Assembly: GCA_022823085.1 (NCBI GenBank)
Contig: JAJDXV010000052.1
Location: 1 to 53,886, forward strand
Reading direction: 5' to 3'
From: Candidatus Poribacteria bacterium
GTDB lineage: Bacteria > Poribacteria > WGA-4E > WGA-3G
Length of the DNA stretch: 53,886 bases
Shown here: piece by piece, positions 32,019 to 41,367 of the stretch
Numbering within the stretch: the stretch's first letter is position 1
Layout: each line of letters begins with the position of its first letter
Notes under the pieces: generated by a model
Database searches by the model: none
Told to the model about the DNA's origin: nothing
The model's input: only the letters and a program-made list of their open reading frames with translations
Made by a program: the position numbers and the translations under genes

Positions 32019-32147
32019 TAGGACTTACGCAGGTTGCTCTTTTGTAGCATAGGAGACCGTTGGTCTCCTGTGCACTGAGAACGTCTCTGTTTTTTCAGAG
32101 TTTACTAGCTAACGGCGTGTCATATCATCAAAATTGCGTAAGTCCTG
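32019..32147. mobile_element. MITE, TAGGACTTACGCA family, copy 3
   Basis: A 129-bp element with ends TAGGACTTACGCA (32019-32031) and TGCGTAAGTCCTG (32135-32147). It is flanked by ACCTA on both sides, consistent with a 5-bp target duplication. It contains the inverted repeat AGGAGACC/GGTCTCCT and no gene. Confidence 0.85.
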
Positions 32148-32325
32148 ACCTATATCTTAAACTGTGTCGCGCCCGTGAAGTGTAATTATACCAATTTCGA
32201 CAGAAATATCAAGGATAAACGCGTTGTCGCACGAACTACTTGACAGAAAAGTGTGCAACGGGTAAATTAGGCGCGAATCTATTTGATGTCGCGCGTTGCT
32301 TATAGACGCATATTGCGAGGAAAAT

Positions 32326-33369
32326 ATGAACATAGATGCCTTAGACACACCGACGCTCTTTGCGGATCTGGACGTACTTGAACGAAATATCAACGGCATG
32401 GCGACGCACTGCCATCAACTCGGTATCCCGCTGCGCGTCCATACAAAGACGCATAAAGTGCCAGAAATCGCTAAACTGCAAATCGCCGCCGGTTCGCAAG
32501 GTATCACCTGCCAGAAGTTAGGCGAAGCAGAGGTGATGGTAGATGCGGGGATTGATGACATCCTGATCCCGTATAATATCGTCGGGAAACCGAAACTGAA
32601 ACGGTTGACTGCGCTTGTCCAACGCGCCCGAATTATCGTTGCCCTCGATTCAGAAGAGACAGCAATCGGTATCTCTCAACAGGCAATTACTGACGGCTGT
32701 GTTGTGCCTGTTATCGTGGAACTCGATACCGGAAGTGGACGCTGTGGCGTGCAATCACCCCAAGCAGCGCAACGCCTTGCACAACAAATTATGAAAACGC
32801 AGGGCATCGATTTCCAAGGTATCATGACGTATCCGAGCAACATGCGAGCGAAGCCGTTTATCGAAGAAACGCTTGACCTGCTCTCAAGCGACGGGATTCC
32901 CGTGAACATAATTAGTGGGGGTGGCACAGGTTCGGAAGCGGCATCAAAAGAGATCGGCTGCACAGAGACTCGGAGCGGCTCTTATGTCTACGAAGGCATA
33001 ACCCGCATCGGTAATTCGGAGATGCTAACACCTGAACGGTGTGTCTTACGCGTGATCGTAACCGTTGTTAGCACGCCAACGTCCGATCGGATTATCATTG
33101 ATGGTGGTCAAAAGACGTTTGCCAGTTACCCGCCCACTCCGTATGGACACATCATTGAACACCCCGACGCGAAGATTTACGGCATGTCGGTCGAACACGG
33201 ACATGTCAACGTCAGTGAATGTTCACACAAATTTAAGGTCGGTGAACACCTCTCAGTTATCCCACTCCATCAGGGGATGACGAGCAATCTGCACGATACA
33301 CTCGTAGGTGTTCGCGGCGATAAAGTTGAGGTAACTTGGAAAATCGCGGGTAGGGGCAAAGTATTTTAA
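32326..33369 (+). CDS. D-threonine aldolase / alanine racemase N-domain family PLP enzyme
   Basis: A 347-residue fold-type III PLP enzyme like D-threonine aldolase (DSD1 family). The start follows GCGAGGAAAAT at 32326. DTPTLFADLDVLERNI is the standard N-terminus. The PLP lysine is Lys41 in RVHTKTHKVPEIA. Further family motifs are GITCQKLGEAEVM, DTGSGRCGVQSPQAA, and the C-terminal SVEHGHVNVSE, which includes the metal-binding His typical of D-threonine aldolases. The enzyme would cleave D-3-hydroxy amino acids to glycine and an aldehyde, or dehydrate D-serine. The following two genes encode a PhyH dioxygenase and an amidohydrolase, hinting at a small-molecule catabolic group. Confidence 0.88.
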   Translation: MNIDALDTPTLFADLDVLERNINGMATHCHQLGIPLRVHTKTHKVPEIAKLQIAAGSQGITCQKLGEAEVMVDAGIDDILIPYNIVGKPKLKRLTALVQRARIIVALDSEETAIGISQQAITDGCVVPVIVELDTGSGRCGVQSPQAAQRLAQQIMKTQGIDFQGIMTYPSNMRAKPFIEETLDLLSSDGIPVNIISGGGTGSEAASKEIGCTETRSGSYVYEGITRIGNSEMLTPERCVLRVIVTVVSTPTSDRIIIDGGQKTFASYPPTPYGHIIEHPDAKIYGMSVEHGHVNVSECSHKFKVGEHLSVIPLHQGMTSNLHDTLVGVRGDKVEVTWKIAGRGKVF

Positions 33370-33483
33370 TTTAGCGTAAAGCGTGTAAAGAATAGTTTTT
33401 TATCAAACAGCGGTTCCTTCTAAAGTTCACAGGGTTCCGTTGTTGCCTGTTATATTACTTTACAAGTCTCAAGGAGGGAAACC

Positions 33484-34200
33484 GTGATTCTACCGACACC
33501 TGAACAGAAAGCACAATGGGAAAAAGAAGGCTATCTTGTTTTTGAAAACGCGATTCAAGGGGAAGACTTGAAGCGGCTCCAAAACGCTTTCGACTATTGG
33601 GCAGACGCTTGCAAAGCCGAATGGCTGGATAGAGTCGAGGCAGGTGATGCCGCCGCAACCTTCTATGACATCCCGAATCCGCTTGAGAAGGACCCGATTT
33701 TCATTGATATTATCGACTATCCGAGCTACTACGGCGCACTGATGGAATTTACAGATCACGAACTCATTCTATTGGGACCACAGGTTCGGACTGTGGCACC
33801 GTGGCCAGTGAGTTACACAGGATGGCATCCCGATGTCGGATATGACAATCCGCTCCATATCAAAGTACAAATCTACGTCAACGATGTTGAACCCGGCGGT
33901 GGGGAATTCGGTTTTGTACCGGGCAGTCATAAACCGGATTCAGGTCCGTATGCGCGTCCGATGCGACAGGAAAGTATGACCGGACATAAGACGTTCCCAG
34001 GTAAAGCCGGGACAGCGATTATGTTCAACTCCTGTGGATGGCACGTTTCGATGGACAATCATTCCGATACACCGCGTAAATCTATTATCCTGATCTATGA
34101 GAAGCGGACACCCGGACGCGTCAAACCGGAACAGTTCGCCGCTATTTCAGCGTCCTGCCAAACCCCAGAACGTCGCGCACTGTTTAGCTTAGACGGCTAA
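33484..34200 (+). CDS. phytanoyl-CoA dioxygenase (PhyH) family protein
   Basis: A 238-residue Fe(II)/2-oxoglutarate-dependent oxygenase. It starts at a GTG with the strong ribosome binding site AAGGAGGG. The iron facial triad is visible: His115-x-Asp117 in TGWHPDVGY and His187 in CGWHVSMDNH, with Arg198 in DTPRKS as the probable 2-oxoglutarate contact. The motif EPGGGEFGFVPGSHK is characteristic of PhyH. The substrate is unknown; the family hydroxylates diverse small molecules. It is 19 bases upstream of the amidohydrolase gene, so the pair is likely co-transcribed. Confidence 0.88.
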   Translation: MILPTPEQKAQWEKEGYLVFENAIQGEDLKRLQNAFDYWADACKAEWLDRVEAGDAAATFYDIPNPLEKDPIFIDIIDYPSYYGALMEFTDHELILLGPQVRTVAPWPVSYTGWHPDVGYDNPLHIKVQIYVNDVEPGGGEFGFVPGSHKPDSGPYARPMRQESMTGHKTFPGKAGTAIMFNSCGWHVSMDNHSDTPRKSIILIYEKRTPGRVKPEQFAAISASCQTPERRALFSLDG

Positions 34201-34219
34201 CGAAGGGAGGTTTATCATA

Positions 34220-35113
34220 ATGCCACGAATTGATTCGCATCTGCATGTATTCACAAAGGTATCACCTGAATTTCCACGAGAGACGACCGCCGTTTGTCCG
34301 GCAGAACGGGAAGAGCCTGTTGAAAAGTTGTTAGGCGAAATGGAAAAACATCAGATCGATCAGGCAGTCCTTGTCCAGATGGCTGGTGCAAGTATAGAAA
34401 ACCATCGTTACCTGCTGCAATGCCTCAAGGCGTATCCGAACAGATTTTTGGGGATCGGATTGGTTCCAGAGGGACATCCGAACCCGGCTGAACACATGGC
34501 AGAACTGACGGACAACACCGGGATTATTGGGTTCCGGTTCTCTACATTTGGGGGACCCCGTGATATTTTTGCGAAGATGGATGTCCGCGAGTTCGCTGCC
34601 TATCCGATTTGGAAATGTGCCGCCGAGCGTGATTATGTTTTGTGGCTCTATCCGAACGCTATCAACGCGCATCTCCTGCCGTACCTGATTCAAGAATTCC
34701 CGCAGGTACGGGTCGTGCTAAATCATCTCGCAGCGTGCCCAGGAAAAGGCAAATTCAGCTGGGACGAATTCGGCAGACCTCAGATACAGGTGACAGGGTA
34801 CAACCTTTTTATGCATACCACCTATCGGCTCGCGAGATTTGAAAATGTTAATGTCCATCTCTCCGGTCAGTACGCCTTTAGCAGGGAAGAATTCCCGTAT
34901 AAAGACTTGATAGGATGGCATCGTGGGCTTTTGGGCGGATTTGGCGCGAAACGATTGATGTGGGCAACCGATTTTCCATGGATATTGGAAGAACCGGGGT
35001 ATGGTAAACTTACCACAGTTATAGAGGAATTACTACCAAATCTATCCGAAGCAGAGTTGGCAGGTATTATGGGCGGGAATGCGAAACGGATTTTAAGATT
35101 TCCTGATCTTTGA
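34220..35113 (+). CDS. amidohydrolase family protein (ACMSD-like)
   Basis: A 297-residue metal-dependent hydrolase of the amidohydrolase_2 type. It begins PRIDSHLHVF, with metal ligands His7 and His9, and has the late conserved Asp251 in LMWATDFPW. The metal-site histidine in VVLNHLAACPG is also present. Such enzymes act as decarboxylases or lactone/amide hydrolases; the substrate is not deducible. GAAGGGAGG precedes the ATG. It forms a likely operon with the PhyH gene. Confidence 0.85.
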   Translation: MPRIDSHLHVFTKVSPEFPRETTAVCPAEREEPVEKLLGEMEKHQIDQAVLVQMAGASIENHRYLLQCLKAYPNRFLGIGLVPEGHPNPAEHMAELTDNTGIIGFRFSTFGGPRDIFAKMDVREFAAYPIWKCAAERDYVLWLYPNAINAHLLPYLIQEFPQVRVVLNHLAACPGKGKFSWDEFGRPQIQVTGYNLFMHTTYRLARFENVNVHLSGQYAFSREEFPYKDLIGWHRGLLGGFGAKRLMWATDFPWILEEPGYGKLTTVIEELLPNLSEAELAGIMGGNAKRILRFPDL

Positions 35114-35172
35114 CGACGGCTGTGGAACATCATACTCGACTTCTTGTAGTCCTTCGATAACGACGTATTATC

Positions 35173-35484
35173 TCAGGCTCTCATAAACGCATAAACGTCA
35201 TCATGTGTTCCTATCAAAAACCAGACGAAGCCTTCCTCGTCTTCAAATGCAACGGCTCGATACCCTCTGGTAACTCTGACTGACCAATAGTCGTATCCTT
35301 CAAGTTTCTTGAAATTAAGGGAAGGGTGGCTTGGGTTTTCCTTGAGCCGTTGAAATTGTTTGTCGGCAAGTCTTTGAACGTGTGCTGGAAGTCTTCGGTA
35401 ATTCGTCCAAAAACGACGGGTTGTCTTGTGGATGTGCCTTGATCTGTTTGATCTATAGATACTTGACTCTCCCTGCCCGGACAT
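35173..35484 (-). CDS. RelE/ParE-superfamily toxin
   Basis: A protein of about 103 residues with a RelE/ParE fold signature: TRRFWTNYRRLPAHVQRLAD, then FKKLEGYDYWSVRVTRGYRA and FVWFLIGTHDDVYAFM. The pattern is that of plasmid-stabilisation toxins. The ATG at 35484 is the first in frame and overlaps the antitoxin's end by 32 bases; a longer frame exists to 35523 but is less likely. The toxin follows its antitoxin gene on the same strand. The mode of action, mRNA cleavage or other, is not deducible. Confidence 0.82.
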   Translation of the reverse strand: MSGQGESSIYRSNRSRHIHKTTRRFWTNYRRLPAHVQRLADKQFQRLKENPSHPSLNFKKLEGYDYWSVRVTRGYRAVAFEDEEGFVWFLIGTHDDVYAFMRA

Positions 35485-35755
35485 CTTCGAGTGCTTCTTT
35501 GCGAAATTTATCAAGCTTCCCAACTTTCACGTCTGCCTCGAACTGCTTTTCCCATGCTTCTTCTTCGGCGACGAGTGCTTCATGAAGTCTCTTTTCGAGG
35601 GTTTTCAGTAAGACGACTTCTGTCGGTGCCTCACATTTGACTTTTGGAACCTCTGGAATCCATCCGAGCCAGTTGGTTCCGTTGCTTTGGATGTGAGCGG
35701 TATAGATCTCTTCAAAGATTTTGTCTTGAATTTTGACCTTCTTTATTTTTTTCAT
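35453..35755 (-). CDS. HicB-like antitoxin
   Basis: A 100-residue protein upstream of and overlapping a RelE-like toxin gene. The N-terminal half reads like a HicB-type partial RNase H fold: IYTAHIQSNGTNWLGWIPEV, then PTEVVLLKTLEKRLHEAL. The C-terminal half is a charged helix (EEEAWEKQFEADVKVGKLDK) that may wrap the toxin. HicB normally partners HicA, so the RelE-like partner is a non-standard pairing. No HTH or ribbon-helix-helix is evident. A GGGAG ribosome binding site precedes the ATG. The antitoxin role is inferred mainly from position. Confidence 0.65.
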   Translation of the reverse strand: MKKIKKVKIQDKIFEEIYTAHIQSNGTNWLGWIPEVPKVKCEAPTEVVLLKTLEKRLHEALVAEEEAWEKQFEADVKVGKLDKFRKEALEDVRAGRVKYL

Positions 35756-35891
35756 AGTTTTCTCCCTTGAAATCCAGTAAGCCAGATTTTTTCAGCGTTG
35801 GACAGATAGCACCACCTAAACTGATACTTAAGATTATACCATGGATCGCCGGTGAAATCAATCCGAAAACGATAAATTAAGGAGATAAAAA

Positions 35892-36278
35892 TCAGAATCG
35901 GCTTCTGGCTTGAAATTCAAACGCACTCTCAATCTGTTCAAGTTTGAGCAACTCAAGCTGCGGGGACAGGTGGATTGCGATGACATCAAAACGGCAAGGC
36001 GCGTCGAATCGGCTATGGGCTTGTAAATATCTCAAGGCGATTTTGGAAATCTGTCGCTGTTTTTGTGTCGTTACAGCTGCTTGCGGGGTTCCGAATTTGA
36101 GGCTGCGTCGCGTTTTAACTTCCACAAATACAATACAATCGCCATCTTGTGCAACGAGATCGATTTCACCGCGTCCCGATCGATAATTTTGTTCAAGAAT
36201 TTTATACCCACGCGCCTTGAGATGTACAGCCGCAAACGATTCACCCGTTTCTGCGATGTTCAAGCGTGAACGATCCAT
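35892..36278 (-). CDS. yraN: YraN/UPF0102 family endonuclease-like protein
   Basis: A 128-residue member of the UPF0102 (YraN) family with a restriction-endonuclease-like fold. The motif GRGEIDLVAQDGDCIVFVEV followed by KTRRSLKFG contains the Asp, Glu-x-Lys catalytic pattern. The N-terminal GESFAAVHLKARGYKILEQN is the family signature. YraN is widespread and thought to act in DNA processing or recombination, but its role is unproven. The start overlaps the end of the upstream small restriction-gene fragment. Likely read from the gatB promoter region. Confidence 0.92.
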   Translation of the reverse strand: MDRSRLNIAETGESFAAVHLKARGYKILEQNYRSGRGEIDLVAQDGDCIVFVEVKTRRSLKFGTPQAAVTTQKQRQISKIALRYLQAHSRFDAPCRFDVIAIHLSPQLELLKLEQIESAFEFQARSRF

Positions 36279-36448
36279 TTGTGCGTCCTCTCTGTATCCC
36301 CAAAATCAGGAGTCTTAAGGTTATTTTCCTCCAATCCAAGCAAAGTCTCCAGCGTATAGCCTATGCCGGTATCGCTTCTCCGCAGTGAAACGACAAAACC
36401 CATCTGTTTAATCTCAGACAGTCTGCCTTTTAACTCGGCAATATCCAT
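36260..36448 (-). pseudogene. N-terminal fragment of an MvaI/BcnI-type restriction endonuclease
   Basis: A 62-codon ORF starting 9 bases after gatB. It contains LRRSDTGIGYTLETLLGLEE and NNLKTPDFG, the conserved N-terminal segment of MvaI/BcnI-family restriction enzymes. The family would next show an ELK catalytic motif; here the sequence departs and stops after 14 unrelated residues, inside the start of yraN. No methylase is nearby. It is therefore a truncated remnant, or possibly a stand-alone small protein that kept this domain. Confidence 0.65.
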
Positions 36449-36457
36449 TGGATGCCC

Positions 36458-37903
36458 TCAATCTACTGACAAAACCCGCGTCAAAATCTGATTCACCAGT
36501 TGTGGGTTTGCCTTTCCGCGGGTGGCGCGCATCACCTGTCCTACGAGGAATCCGATCGCTTTCTTTGTCCCGTCACGGTAATCTTGAGCGGGACCAGGGT
36601 TCTCCTCCACAACCTGCAAGACGATGGCTTCTATCTCCGAAGTATCCGTAATCTGTGCCAAGCCTTTTTCTTCAACAATCTCTTTCGGCATTTTGCCGGT
36701 TTCAAAGGCATCATCCAGCACAGATTTCGCTATTTTGCCACTGATGGTTGCGCTGTCAATCAATTGGATGAGTTCACTGAGATGTGCTGGCGTGACTTTT
36801 GAATCTTGGATCTCGATTTCTGCCGTGTTGAGAAGTCGGGTTAAGTCGCCCATAATCCAGTTGATACAGAGGGTCGGTTCGCCACTGCGTTGTGCGGCTT
36901 CATCGAAGAATTCGGCGAGGTGTCGGGTTGTCGTCAGGAGTTCGGCGTTCTCTTTGGAGATGCCGTAATCCGCGATAAAACGTTTCCGACGCGCTGCGGG
37001 GAGTTCCGGGAGTGATGGCTGGATCTCTTTAATCCACGCGCCACTTATCTGGACATGAACGAGATCGGGTTCCGGGAAGTAGCGATAGTCGTCTGCTTCT
37101 TCCTTGCCACGCATCGCTACGGTCTTGCCAGTGCTGGCATCAAATAGGAGTGTCTCTTGGACGACCTCTTCACCGGCATCTAAAATCCGTGCCTGCCGTT
37201 TGACCTCATATTCCATGGCATCAATCAGTTCCTGAAACGAGTTTTTGTTTTTAATCTCTGTACGTGTCCCCAATTCTTTGCTGCCTTTAGGGCGGAGGGA
37301 TAGGTTCGGTTCGCATCGTAAGCTCCCCTCTTCCATATTACAGTCGCTGACTTCAATATATTCTAAAATCTCTTTAACAGCGCGACAGTAGGCGATCGCT
37401 TCTTCAGGGGAGTGTATTTCAGGTTCACTGACAATTTCAAGGAGTGGCACACCCGCACGGTTGAAATCCATAAAACTACGGGTCGGATCCCCAGTAACTT
37501 CGGCATGAATAGATTTACCCGCATCCTCTTCGAGATGGATTCTGCGAAGCGCGACGGTCTGCTGTTCGCCATTAAATTCAAACGTTACCTGACCGTTTTG
37601 ACACAATGGGATGTCATACTGCGATATTTGGTAATTCTTCGGCAAGTCTGGGTAGAAATAGTTCTTCCGATCAAATTTGCTGGACGTGGTGATTTCGCAG
37701 TCCATTGCTAAGCCAGCGCGGACCGCAAACTCGACGGCGCGTCTGTTAATGACAGGTAATGTGCCCGGCATCCCCAAACAGATTGGACAGGTACAGTCGT
37801 TCGCCGATGCACCGAAGGTATAGGCACAGTTGCAAAAGAGTTTGCTTTTTGTGCATAATTCGGCATGGATTTCCAAACCGATAACGATTTCGTATTTTTC
37901 CAT
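36458..37903 (-). CDS. gatB: aspartyl/glutamyl-tRNA amidotransferase subunit B
   Basis: GatB, about 481 residues. With GatA and GatC it amidates Asp-tRNA(Asn) or Glu-tRNA(Gln). The N-terminus EIVIGLEIHAEL is canonical. The zinc-binding cysteines occur as FCNC and CTCPIC, followed by GMPGTLPVINRRAVE. HLEEDAGKS and FNRAGVPLLEIVSEPEI are signature segments. The C-terminal YqeY/GatB tail domain ends LVNQILTRVLS. The start is the ATG at 37903 before EKYEIV; an upstream ATG (37915) adds four residues. gatA and gatC are not adjacent. The restriction fragment and yraN follow on the same strand. Confidence 0.96.
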   Translation of the reverse strand: MEKYEIVIGLEIHAELCTKSKLFCNCAYTFGASANDCTCPICLGMPGTLPVINRRAVEFAVRAGLAMDCEITTSSKFDRKNYFYPDLPKNYQISQYDIPLCQNGQVTFEFNGEQQTVALRRIHLEEDAGKSIHAEVTGDPTRSFMDFNRAGVPLLEIVSEPEIHSPEEAIAYCRAVKEILEYIEVSDCNMEEGSLRCEPNLSLRPKGSKELGTRTEIKNKNSFQELIDAMEYEVKRQARILDAGEEVVQETLLFDASTGKTVAMRGKEEADDYRYFPEPDLVHVQISGAWIKEIQPSLPELPAARRKRFIADYGISKENAELLTTTRHLAEFFDEAAQRSGEPTLCINWIMGDLTRLLNTAEIEIQDSKVTPAHLSELIQLIDSATISGKIAKSVLDDAFETGKMPKEIVEEKGLAQITDTSEIEAIVLQVVEENPGPAQDYRDGTKKAIGFLVGQVMRATRGKANPQLVNQILTRVLSVD

Positions 37904-37991
37904 GTATTCTCTCACGTATTAACAGCGCGCGCTGCCCGCTATTATCAGCCTGAAATAGAGACACCACGCGCCAACATAAAATAAAAAGTTT

Positions 37992-38765
37992 CTATAAACC
38001 TTTCTCCGTCAATTCGTTGACAACGGTGACATTCGCCTCTACTTCGCTTTCCGAGGTCATACCGATCGTCATTGCGTGTACACAAGGAAGGCGCATTACA
38101 AATTCGATTGCCTCGCGTTGGCTCTCGGCATCTGTCGCCAATTTGCCCATGCCTAAGACTTTCATGCCGTAAATCCCTTTGCCTGCAAATGCCATCTGTT
38201 CCATTGTCCGAATCACATCTGCTGGCGATGCGTCCATGCTAACGCCGGCGTGATTAATTCGCGCCAAAACGACATCGACCCATTCTGTCATAGCAGATGT
38301 TTGGAACGCGCCATAGTCGTGGCAAGAGACACCGTGGGCGCGGATCAACCCCTGTTCCTTACATCGGACAAGTGCCTCCATCGCATCTGGATAACGTTGC
38401 GGCCAGTCGACCTGTGTCAGGCAGTGGAGCAACACAATATCCACATAATCAGAACCGGTTTCTTTCAGGAACCGCTTCACATCCGCTTCCACCGTCTCCC
38501 TTGTACGGGAGGTCGTCTTTGTCGTGATCGTAACGCTTTCCCTCGGTAAGATTTCGAGTGCCGCTTTGACATGTGGATGGCTCCCGTACTGATCGGCAGA
38601 ATCCCAGAATGTTACGCCTCTCTCGTATGCGAACAGGAGCAGGTCGCGGAGGGCATCAAACCCCAAGTCTGTCTGGTTTGAACGACCGTTCCAACCGTTT
38701 GATCCGGTCCCCATCGACAACCGTGAAACGTTTAAACCTGTTTTTCCGAATGCTACAATTTCCAT
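37992..38765 (-). CDS. aldo/keto reductase family protein
   Basis: A 257-residue aldo/keto reductase, shorter than the usual 300-330 residues. The catalytic Asp and Tyr lie in FWDSADQYGSH, the Lys in VTITTKTT, and the His in VDIVLLHCL. The N-terminal GKTGLNVSRLSMGTGSNGW is typical. The C-terminal half retains AITIGM-like HAMTIGMTSESEVEANV, the cofactor-binding region. The shorter length reflects compact loops rather than an obvious truncation. GGGAG lies 8 bases before the ATG at 38765. The physiological substrate is unknown. It stands alone between gatB and the transglycosylase gene. Confidence 0.88.
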   Translation of the reverse strand: MEIVAFGKTGLNVSRLSMGTGSNGWNGRSNQTDLGFDALRDLLLFAYERGVTFWDSADQYGSHPHVKAALEILPRESVTITTKTTSRTRETVEADVKRFLKETGSDYVDIVLLHCLTQVDWPQRYPDAMEALVRCKEQGLIRAHGVSCHDYGAFQTSAMTEWVDVVLARINHAGVSMDASPADVIRTMEQMAFAGKGIYGMKVLGMGKLATDAESQREAIEFVMRLPCVHAMTIGMTSESEVEANVTVVNELTEKGL

Positions 38766-39023
38766 CAAATTTTCTCCCTATTTCTAAAAGTATGCTCTCA
38801 ATCTAAATTTGCAAGTTCATTAAGCCTGTATTAAGTGTAACACAAGGTCTCGAAATTTAGCAAGCGGTTTCTATATTTCGCAAATCCGAAGTATAACGGT
38901 TCAATTTTTTGTTGCTTTTTACTTATGTGTAACGTTACAATTAAAAGTTAGAATAGCAGCTTTATCATCGTTTTTATTTTATTTCTGCGAATGAATATCA
39001 GGAGGACACCGAGAAGGTTTAAA

Positions 39024-41300
39024 ATGAAACATCTAAATTTTTTGGATAGAGGTCAAATTCAATTGGCTAAAAAAGCGGATCCACACATCCTAAATATTGT
39101 TATAACGCGCCTATTTTTGTGGGGATTGCTTATATCGGTTTGTGCCTGCTTCACATTAGAAACGCCGGTTTCCGCCGACGAAGGGCATAGTGAGGCGTGG
39201 CAAGAAGCATTCGCGCGCATCGATAAAGGTGATCGCAAACGCGCAATTTCAAAGTTTGAAGGTTTATTGCAGACCGATTTGCCCGAGTCGGAAAAACTGA
39301 AAATCCATCATGCGCTCGGTTATAATTATGAAAAACTGCGCAATCGTCCACAAGCGGTTCGGCACTACGCGCGGGTCGCCACGTTGAGTTATCCACTTGC
39401 AGATTGCGCCATCTATCGACTCGCTCAACTTTACGAAGGTATGAACAACACAGACCGCGCCATAAAATGGTATACGCAGCTCGTCAAGGATTATCTGTCA
39501 AGCTTCTATCTGTTAGACGCGAAATGGGCGTTAGCACAACTCCATACAGAAAAAAAAGGGTATGAGACAGCGAAGTCATACTTAATAGACCTCGTTGAAC
39601 AACCCCGATACGCGAGAGAGGCAGCTTTCACTTTAGCACGCTGCGATGAAGGATTAGGTAATGTTTCTGCTGCGTTTGATGTTTACCGAGAACTCATCAA
39701 AGAAAAGCAATCCCTTAGTGTAGCGCGAGATTCACTCGGTCGATTAAAACAACTCGTAAGAACCCATAGATCGCTGAAACTCACACCAACGGATCGTCTT
39801 AATTGCGGTATGGTGTTTTATGCTAACAGACAATGGAAGTCTGCTGTGACTGAATTAGCACTGATCCCTAAAACAGTCGATTTGGAACTCCGCGCACAAG
39901 CACTGTACCTGACTGGACGAAGTAATCAGGGGCGCAAATGGCCAAATACGTCCATTAAGAACTTTGATGCTGTGATCGCGCTCGGTCGCAAAAACAGTTA
40001 TATCCCGCGTGCTACTTATCAGATTGCGCAAAGTTACCGCCAGAAGGGACATCTAAAGACAGCGGTTAGTCGTCTTGAGAATTTTGTAAAAGCCTATCCG
40101 ACAGACGAATTAGTAGATGAGGCACTCTACGATATTGCGAAAATTCGTGAAGCCCAAGGAAAAACGGAATCGGCACTCAACGCCTATTCACGTTTAATCA
40201 AAACAGCACCGAAGAGTCCTTACGCGGATGTTGCAGCCTGGCGAACAGGCTGGCAACGCTTCGATGAACGCCGCTATGAAGAAAGCTACAACGCTTTCAA
40301 AGGATTGAAGGAGCACTTTCCCGGAAATCGTTACGCGATGGGCGCACATTTCTGGATGGCAAAGATACGTGAACGTCAGAACAAACCCGCACTTGCGCGA
40401 AAGATATATCAGGAAGTCGCAAAAGCGCGTTATTGGTACTATTCCGCAAGGGCAAAGGCGATCTTGGGAATTTCTGAATCCGAATTGGAACCGAAAGCCA
40501 TTCAGGATGCGGAACTGCCAGTTCAACAGCAGTGCCCCAAACAGGTTCCTGTACTTATGGAACTCAGGCTTTATGAAGACGCTGCTACCCAATTAGATAG
40601 ACATATCAACACGGCTTCGCTCCCAGAGCAGAACTGTTTTCATGATCTCATTACATGCTATGAAGGACTCGCGATGTATGACAAAGCGCGGAAGGTAACC
40701 GAACAAGCACTTGAGAGGCACACTTATGCAAATACAACACGGGTAGATTTGGAGAGATTCCAGCGTAAACTTTATCCACGCTATTACGCCAAGGCAGTTA
40801 ATAAATACGCGAAATTGTACAATGTTGATACGTTTTTAGTTGCCGCAATGATTCTCGAAGAGAGCCGATACAATGCCGATGCCGTGAGTTGGGCAGGCGC
40901 GATTGGACTTATGCAGATTATGCCTGCAACTGGCAGAGAACTTGCACAACAACTCAAAGTCCGACGGTTCCGTACCTCAATGCTCAAGCAGCCCGATATT
41001 AATATCCGGATGGGAACAAAGTATATAGGCGACCTTAATTCGTGGTTCGATAATAACCCGATGCTGGTCATCGGCGCGTATAACGGAGGTCCTGGACGGA
41101 TGAAACGGTGGGTGTCAACAAAAAATATTAAGGATATTGACCTATTCGTTGAAAAAATTGCGATTCGGGAGACGCGGCTTCATATTAAGAAAGTTATCGA
41201 TAGTTACGATAACTATGTCCAACTTTATGGGAAATCGGACGAACCGCCCGCGGTGAACTCGGCAACCGAGATAGGGCAGAAACGGCTACAAGGCTTCTAA
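39024..41300 (+). CDS. TPR-rich lytic transglycosylase (Slt/MltE-type)
   Basis: A 758-residue envelope protein. A membrane-anchor or signal segment (residues 25-50, ITRLFLWGLLISVCACF) leads to a superhelix of about ten TPR-type repeats (residues 55-590). The C-terminal SLT domain has the catalytic Glu613 in ILEESRYNADAV, followed by GAIGLMQIMPATGREL and VIGAYNGGPGRMKRW. It would cleave peptidoglycan glycan strands. The ATG at 39024 follows GAGAAGG. A frame from 38991 adds 11 residues but with AGGAGG on the wrong side. The architecture resembles soluble lytic transglycosylase Slt70. Confidence 0.9.
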   Translation: MKHLNFLDRGQIQLAKKADPHILNIVITRLFLWGLLISVCACFTLETPVSADEGHSEAWQEAFARIDKGDRKRAISKFEGLLQTDLPESEKLKIHHALGYNYEKLRNRPQAVRHYARVATLSYPLADCAIYRLAQLYEGMNNTDRAIKWYTQLVKDYLSSFYLLDAKWALAQLHTEKKGYETAKSYLIDLVEQPRYAREAAFTLARCDEGLGNVSAAFDVYRELIKEKQSLSVARDSLGRLKQLVRTHRSLKLTPTDRLNCGMVFYANRQWKSAVTELALIPKTVDLELRAQALYLTGRSNQGRKWPNTSIKNFDAVIALGRKNSYIPRATYQIAQSYRQKGHLKTAVSRLENFVKAYPTDELVDEALYDIAKIREAQGKTESALNAYSRLIKTAPKSPYADVAAWRTGWQRFDERRYEESYNAFKGLKEHFPGNRYAMGAHFWMAKIRERQNKPALARKIYQEVAKARYWYYSARAKAILGISESELEPKAIQDAELPVQQQCPKQVPVLMELRLYEDAATQLDRHINTASLPEQNCFHDLITCYEGLAMYDKARKVTEQALERHTYANTTRVDLERFQRKLYPRYYAKAVNKYAKLYNVDTFLVAAMILEESRYNADAVSWAGAIGLMQIMPATGRELAQQLKVRRFRTSMLKQPDINIRMGTKYIGDLNSWFDNNPMLVIGAYNGGPGRMKRWVSTKNIKDIDLFVEKIAIRETRLHIKKVIDSYDNYVQLYGKSDEPPAVNSATEIGQKRLQGF

Positions 41301-41367
41301 GCATTGAGAGTCTCTCCACCGAATAATTGTTGTTTTAGATTAAAACCTGAAAATAGGTTCCTTAGCA

